Positions 57,386-64,000 of a stretch of DNA of 64,000 nucleotides are shown here, piece after piece. Below the pieces are notes generated by a model, which worked only from the letters and a program-made list of their open reading frames with translations, searched no databases and had not been told where the DNA came from. Location of the stretch: NCBI RefSeq assembly GCF_024713975.1, contig NC_091112.1, positions 1,964,001-2,028,000 of the forward strand, written 5' to 3'. The position numbers and the translations under genes were made by a program. The DNA comes from Paralichthys olivaceus (taxonomy: Eukaryota; Chordata; Actinopteri; Pleuronectiformes; Paralichthyidae). Each line of letters starts with the position of its first letter. Position 1 is the first letter of the stretch.

Positions 57386-60300
57386 CCAACTGGGACCAGC
57401 TACAAAATTCATGACAGCAGGCAGTCGAGCTACAGTCGTTGGCATAAAAATCTGCGAGCCCGCTCCGTCAGCTTGAATCTGTCAGCCTGTTGTTTTCACC
57501 TGAGTGTGACTAGTATCATCTGTCAGAGCTGTCCTCACATTGCCACAAAGGAGAAAGAAGATGGGTCATTATGGAGCCGGGAGACGTGTTGTTGCGTGCG
57601 TTGACGTGCCTCAGAAACAGGCCTCTGTGATCAAAGCAAGAGGGAGGGCAAGTTATCTGGAGGCTCGGAGCCGCCGAGCCGCCGCTTTGCATTTTGCCGT
57701 AGCATCTGTTGCATAATAGGTGAGGATTTGAACTGTGATTTACACTGAGTGAACAAGGCAGGAGGACGACTCAACCTTGATTGGTATTTGCCTCGTAATG
57801 ATTTTGTGTTTGGAGCGATGTAAGACACAAGAAGATGGAGATCCCAGTGCAGTGACGCTGAATGAGGACTGAGGTGCTGAGGTTGGTGAGAGGACGACAG
57901 ATTCTCCGCAGAGACTCTGCCTGTATCGTTAAAAAGCAGCCAGGTTGTCGTGACAGTATCCCCACAGGTTATGAATTAATTTGAACAACTGTCTTGTCGC
58001 TGGAAAAACCTCCACACTCACATTGCAGCAACTTATCCAGTGACTTACTGACACTGACGGCCGTGTCCGTCCCGGCATATGAGACATGATTCGAGGAAAC
58101 GAGTCAAGGTCACGGTTTGAGTTTGTAAATTCTCCTGTTTGTCTTGAACCGCTCTGAAGAAAGGGTTAACGGCAGCCGTAAACTTTTCCCCATGATTTTT
58201 AAAAGAACCACGTTAACCTTCAAAAAATTGGGCAAATTGGAGTTGAGAGGACAACACTCCGCAGCAATGATAATGAAGTCACTTCAGGTGTCCCCTCCCC
58301 CCAGTGCTCGTCTCCATAGGCCCGATCCTGTGCTGAAATGTCAATGATGATGAGTCCCCTCGACGGCTCGGTGCAGACGAAGGGCTGATTAGCTTATCAT
58401 TTGGAGAGTAGGCGGCCGATGATTATCGTCTTCAGAGCGGCGCAGCCTGATTATCGAAAGCTCTTATTAATGACTGTTTGCATGTTTGTGTAGCCACTGC
58501 TGGATCTTTTATCAGCTTCTTCCATTCGGCAGGAGAGGGTTGGGATGAAGAAGCCTCAGAAGCAGCCACATGGTGTGCGTCAGCACCTTTGAGCACGAAA
58601 CCCTAAATAACCACCTGCTGTACTCTTCCACTGGGTAGCAGTACATTTTATACTCGAAAGAATATTTACCGGTGAAGCATCTGCTGCATTTTAAGAAAAA
58701 TCCGCAAAAGTATCCAATTTTACAGCTTAATTATGAAGCATAAACAACTTCTAAACAAGCAGGGAGTGCAGGACATTTATCTGTGAGCTGTCCTGCACAG
58801 CTGCTTCCATGCTCTCGGCCTTTGGGGGCAGGAGCACAGTTATTGTAATTTTTCTCTTTGCAGAATGTTTTATATGATTAATTATTAGAGCAGGCCCAGA
58901 GGCTGAAAATCTCCCATTATTTCAAAAGCAAAAGGGCAGTTTGAATGAAAATGCCAGTAGTTTAACAAACAGATTTTTCTCACTTTGCATAAATCCTATT
59001 TTAACCCCCCCGCTTAAACCTGAGGCTGAAAATGATTTGGAGCCTCCACCATCTGCGGTGCAGGGGTCTCAGAGCCTACTGGGTCTGATGGCAGACTAAA
59101 TGTCAGCGTGTGTCTCGGGAGGAGTGTGTTTGTGTGTAGAGTGTTCGAGTGAGGGGTTATCTTTGTCGCGAGCTGAACATACGTGTCATCATTTGGTTAA
59201 AGTGTCAATAGAGGAGAGCTGGATGCGTTGGAAGATCATTTTTCAGGGTTTTATTTAAAGGGAACCTTGCAAACACCTTTTCTCAAAAAGCTTTTAGCAA
59301 ATACAATAACACAAAACTGTGAGCTTAGGGGCTAGAAAAAGCAATTTATACTGTATGTGATGACACTTATTTAATGAAAACATGAAATAATGATTTAGCC
59401 TCTTAACCACAGACAGGGCACATTAAAAAGACGAGCTGCTGTCGTGTGGAGGACCACAGATTAGCTGCGTTTCGTCCTGAGCTGCAGTTAAAAGCACGTT
59501 GGCCCTGGACTCAAATGTCAATGGCTCTTCCCGGTGAGGCATGTGGTGATAATCATCCCCTCAAGATCTGACCGTGGATGCTCATCGGGAGCTTATTAAT
59601 GACTCACACCAACACAGACTGCACAGTAACGCTGGAGGCTGTCGGTGTTTAGGCCAATTTGTTTGTCATTGTCTTGTGTGTGTGTGTGTGTGTGTGTGCG
59701 TGTGTGCTGGTGATTCTCACCCAGAAAAGCACGATATGTCTCATTGTCTTCTGGGATTTCTTCATCTGCATTACTGTTTGCCTCATTTTAATTTTGGCCC
59801 CTGGGTTGATTTATCGATCGAGGATTAGACTGCTTTGATTCCCGCGATTCTCCCTGTGAGCGATGGACCTCTAACTTTTTGTTGCAGGGTCTTGCATAAT
59901 GCCGTTTAGATGTTTTTGTACAATCGTACCAGTTCTGACGTCCGTCCCCTCAAAGGCTCCCGGGGCAGCGATAATGGCCGCTGGTAGAGGCCGGCTCAGT
60001 CGGTCACTCTCAGAGTTTTGGAAGCAGTTGTCATGGACACTGCTTTTGTGGACGAGTCAATTTCCCATCTCTCTGTCGACTTGAGAAAAGTAGATTCCAC
60101 ACACTGCTCTTTCCCTGCATCTCTATGTATTGATGTTTTAGTTGTGCAACCCTGTGCTGTGTGTTCGTGAGGACCTTTAAGAAATAGCTGAAATTAGAGG
60201 GGATAAGGTTTCTGGATCCGTCAGTCCGGCCCGCAGGTTTTAATTCATCACCCTGTCTGCAGAGAGTCAGCGACCACGTCTCTTCACTGGGTCAGCGGTT

Positions 60301-60942
60301 TTTCTTTTCACTCCACTTCCGAGGAAACGTGTTACTAAGCAAATTCCAGATCACATTTCTAGAAATAAACCGTATCATGGCTAACACCTTGGCACTCCTT
60401 AGTGATTCTTCAGCAAACAGGTGTCAGTGGGAAGAGGGATTACCGAGCATAGCAACAGGAACAGGGCCATGAATCACAATGGAGCTGATCTGAGGTCGGT
60501 CGGAGGAAGGTTTTTTTTTTTTTTTCAGGGTCCACTCAAGCATTAACTGTGCCATGAAAGGCTTTTCAGATCTCACACACACACACACACACGATCAATG
60601 TGGCCACCCTCCCTAGTTTGACTTTTACCAATATGCAAAGCAAAGAAAACTTCCAGCCAGCGTTTCCTACCCGGCTCGGTCTGTCATTCCCCATTCTCTC
60701 ATTCACCCATTCTCTCTCTCTCAGTCTCTCGCCCTCTCTATTACTGTCATTCTTCCGCTCACGACCCTATTTTCAGCGGGCCTGGCCGGCTGCCACTCCA
60801 GTTTGTTGGAACAGCTTTTTGTAGAATTAAAAAGGGTGCCGGCCCCCCCCCCCCACCCCCACCCCCTGCCCCTCCTTCCCCTTCCTCTCTCTGTCCGTTC
60901 TTCGAGGCCTCATTGTTTAGAGAGGCAGGGAGCTGAAGGGGC

Positions 60943-60943
<1 letters not shown>

Positions 60944-60978
<35 letters not shown>
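60944..60978. repeat. (GA)n microsatellite
   Basis: A 35-bp GA run, preceded by a C-rich run (60842-60866). Confidence 0.92.
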
Positions 60979-60981
<3 letters not shown>

Positions 60982-61059
60982 ACATTTCAAAAGGGTGAAA
61001 GTGTTTAGACAAACGTCCCTGCTCTGTCTCCCACTCGTGTCCTGATCTCACCCAGTCTC

Positions 61060-61390
61060 AGGCTCCATCCACACACTTTCATCCACACCGCTCTGGAGCT
61101 GTAGAGCCGCCAAAAACAGAGCCGTTCGGAAATGATGACGTCGACGCTCATGACTGGTCTTTTCGGTCACATGACCCCCCTGCAGAAAGAAAACAAAACA
61201 ACCAGCCTCAGCTTCTGGTTTGCAGCCTCGCTCTTTCTGCATCCAACAAACAAACATCTCCTGTTCACACACGTGCCCAGTGAACGTGAGCGGTCGTGTT
61301 TTATCGAAGGGGATTAAAATTGATGCGGAGCCAAAACGCTCGTGTGGACGGAGATCGTTAGAGTTTGAAAACACAGCGTAGCCTCAATGA
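61060..61390. repeat. Interspersed repeat with inverted ends (CGTGTGGACGG module)
   Basis: The left part has ccatccacacactttcatcc and the right part aaaacgctcgtgtggacgga with tttgaaaacacagcg, which are roughly inverted. The block ggtcacatgaccc lies inside. The right module is shared with 17156. It is probably a non-autonomous DNA element. Confidence 0.5.
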
Positions 61391-62798
61391 GCTGTGTCCA
61401 TCCTCTCCTCCTGTTCCTCCTCTGTTTCCTCCGCAGGCAGACGGAGTCCACTGGTGACAAAATGGAAATTGCCTCCACCGGCTGTGTGGGCGAGAAGCGT
61501 CGTTTAGGCTGTGATGCGACTTTGTGACATTTCCTGTTGCACCCATGTGGGCAATTAATATCCTCGGTATCTCGTTGTGTCGTCACCGGCTCCTTCGTCT
61601 GGGTTTTGCTGCAGAGTGAATTTAAGGTGATCGTCGCTCAAATTCAAAACATCTTTTTTAATGCACGCAGCAGTGAAACTCATTTAATAACCTGACTTGT
61701 ATCAGTGGCGGCTCAGGTAAAACCATATAGATATGTATAGAATGTCATTCGTCTGTAAAGAATATCCTTTTTTGAAGTCCCGGGCACATCTTCAGCTTCA
61801 ATGCTCTCCAAATGCTGGAGGTAGTTTTGGTAGCAATCATGTAACAGATGGAATCGAAGGACTTTTCTATATTTTTCTCCATCAACCGATTTCACTCTGT
61901 CGGATAAATGTCTGTTTCAGAACCAGTCGTCTCCTGTTTTCCTCTAAGTGATTGTGTGATAAGTGAAAGCGTTTTCTCATCGCTGGAGGATGTTCAGGTC
62001 ACAGAAGTCAGTACGATTGGGGGGAAAAGTGCCAGTTCCCTGCCCTGGATTAAGCGCTAACACTAGAAAGGCCAGACCCTTCGTCCATTGTCTTCAGAAT
62101 GTTTCCACACTGCTGCCTCTGCACCATGTTTCTACCTCTAGCAGCACTTATTAGGCATGTATCAATAAAATTTTACTGCCCTGTGCTGGCAGCTTCTTGG
62201 GTTTCTCCTCGACCCTCCAAAAATATTGAGCCTGCAGTATTTTGAGATGAAAGCACTAAAAGCTCAACCTTATCTGAATTTTATAACACTTAATAGCTGC
62301 GGTGGAATAGTCTATTTTACTTGAAGAGGTCCAGAGTGAGTGAAATGACCCGGAAGTGTTTCAGCTGCTGCCTTGATATCGAGCGGCTCCGACTCTCTAA
62401 ATGATAAAGAGAGGAGCTTCAGTGCTTCCTGTCTTATCTCCTTTAACAATGAAAACACTGGACCCTCTTTTATGAAAGGAGAGAAGAAAACGCCGTCCCA
62501 TAATTCCTTGTGGCTGCAACATTGCATCGGGGCAGACTCGTGTAAATATAGCAACAGCAGAACAGCTGTTTTATTCCCATGACATGAACCAGAACTGACG
62601 GATCCTCTCATGATGGTCTGAACTCCAAATACAGACCTGAGTACGACACCTTCGCCTGCTCACGCTCGCGCGGACGTCGATCTTCTTGATCGAGCGCGTC
62701 AGCTCTGACAGTATTGTTTCTCATTTGCATTATTCAAGCGAACATCTCTCCTCCACACAAGTGACTACTGTTCTCGCAGCAGCACATTTCTATGCAAG

Positions 62799-62799
<1 letters not shown>

Positions 62800-62842
<43 letters not shown>
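62800..62842. repeat. (CA)n microsatellite
   Basis: A 43-bp CA tract in the first intron of gene 3. Confidence 0.93.
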
Positions 62843-62845
<3 letters not shown>

Positions 62846-63889
62846 GAAAGAGAGGATCGGTGTCATTTAGAGTTACAGCCCATTTACTACTTGTGTACGT
62901 CTCCCTCCGATCATTCTGCAAAGCTTGTCACATGTAACTGCGTCACGTTTTCATTTTTTTGTAGTATACGAGCTCTGCCGTTATTTCAACCCCCGGCTGT
63001 ATATAAAGTAGTAGTAGTAATAGTCTGTCCTGGCAAACAAAGCAGCCGCGTGGAAAAACAGGACGAGGATGTGACAATTAACTTTGTCAGGCTGCGTGTT
63101 TTTTGTCAGGGATTATTTCCTGCTGGAGATTTCCATATATTCCTGCGGGTTTCAGGTGACTGACAGGAAACAGACTGGTGTCTACATTTTATATTAACAA
63201 TGGGACCTGGGCTCCTTCAGTCGAAGACGTCGGTGTGTTCTCTGGTCCAGTGAGATGTCGCTCGATGCGTTTCACTGACGTGAAAACACAGATTTCTGAG
63301 AGATGAAAAAACAATTCAGACTTTGACACAAGCAGCTCTGGCATTTGTTTTTATGAATAGTGCCGACTACATGTTTACGTGTGTGCACACCAGCTGCTAC
63401 CCATAAAAACAAACGTTAGCATATCCGAATTATTTCCGCCGCCTATGAGGTTATGTTTTCACTCGTCTCTGTTTATGTTTATTTGCTAAATCCATTCCCA
63501 CACTTGTTTCAGGGAGGGCTGGATGTGGATTAAGGTGAATTCAGGAATTTATGTTCATTATCTTTTAACATTGCAACCATACGTCAATGTTTTCATTCAT
63601 TTCTCAGAAAATATTGCAAGGTTTCTTTTTCTTTCTTCCCACTGTCCTCTCCTCCTCTGTCCTCCCATCCCCTGTCCTCTCCTGTCCTCCAACAAGACAC
63701 CAGCTCCTGCATCACATCCAACAATCCAGTGTCGTTGCTTTGTTTGCCGACGTTTAAAGCTGATATCGTTTTCTGTCTTGAACCTTAAAATGACAATATT
63801 CTAAATGTCTGAGGAATCATTTCGTTCTCATTTAGAATTTTCCATTAAGTCTCAGGTCCCAAACACAGACGTACAGACAGGTTGCTGCC

Positions 63890-63922
63890 CTCTCTCCCTC
63901 CCTCCCTCCCTCCCTCCCTCCC
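63890..63922. repeat. (CCCT)n microsatellite
   Basis: About seven ccct units near the right edge of the window. Confidence 0.9.
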
Positions 63923-64000
63923 TTCTCCTCTTCCTTTCGGCCGCTGCTGAACCTGATTAATTGCTTCTGTATCCCTGACTAATTTAGCCGTTGATTGAGA

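Larger units (their letters stand above)
55959..64000 (+). other. First intron of gene 3 (partial)
   Basis: More than 8 kb without a recognisable exon. It holds a (TTC)n run (57361-57385), TG (59675-59705), CA (60577-60592) and GA (60944-60978) tracts, a repeat with inverted ends (61060-61390), a CA tract (62800-62842) and a (CCCT)n run at the right edge. Several unique stretches (56340-56600, 58360-58460, 58840-59000) look like candidate conserved non-coding DNA. Assignment as an intron depends on the exon call at 55874. Confidence 0.4.

Overview
The window is vertebrate nuclear DNA, most probably from a percomorph-type teleost fish. The evidence is sparse genes with GT-AG introns, CpG-rich promoters, very dense (CA)n/(TG)n microsatellites, and many short interspersed repeats whose consensus sequences I recognise from spiny-rayed fish. 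The species cannot be named from this window. No operon, CRISPR array, phage or other prokaryotic structure is present.

Three genes are supported, all on the + strand. (1) 851-943 and 2432-2881 are the last two coding exons (31 and 149 residues, phase-0 junction) of a gene that begins before the window. Its tail is Ser/Thr/Ala-rich and I do not recognise it. (2) 9.5-16.4 kb holds tcf19, a chromatin reader with an N-terminal FHA domain, an AT-hook-like motif and a C-terminal PHD finger. I reconstruct five coding exons (10884-11154, 13574-13743, 14185-14581, 14811-15318, 15450-15795) giving 563 codons. The CpG-rich promoter has CCAAT, GC-box and adjoining E2F and CHR-like elements, which fits late-G1/S expression. 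(3) 55874-55958 is a signal-peptide exon ending in phase 1 below a CpG-rich promoter. Its first intron runs off the right edge, so the gene cannot be identified.

Between tcf19 and gene 3 lie about 39 kb without a supportable exon. This stretch, the 3.1-9.4 kb spacer and the introns are filled with microsatellites (the largest clusters at 20.4-22.6 kb and 37.4-38.1 kb), a 365-bp GATA/GATG-like block (25.4 kb), purine-rich blocks (39.8-40.6 kb) and transposon debris. The debris includes a decayed Tc1-like element at 53.96-55.2 kb, two short elements with terminal inverted repeats (12389-12779, inside tcf19 intron 1; 17735-18221), tRNA-headed SINE remnants (32.8, 46.2 and 51.6 kb), and fragments of several other families. 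A few stretches look like conserved non-coding DNA, but that cannot be shown from one sequence.

The most interesting non-gene signal is a dispersed repeat present about seven times in both orientations. Its best-kept segment reads like the CTCF core motif (CCACCAGGGGGCA). The copies on the two sides of tcf19 point towards each other. Also notable are a perfect 18-bp hairpin that has arisen inside the Tc1 relic, a ~265-bp imperfect inverted repeat at 36.8-37.0 kb, a large tcf19 middle region not known to me from human TCF19, and a shortened last Cys pair in its PHD finger. I found no clearly new multi-gene system.
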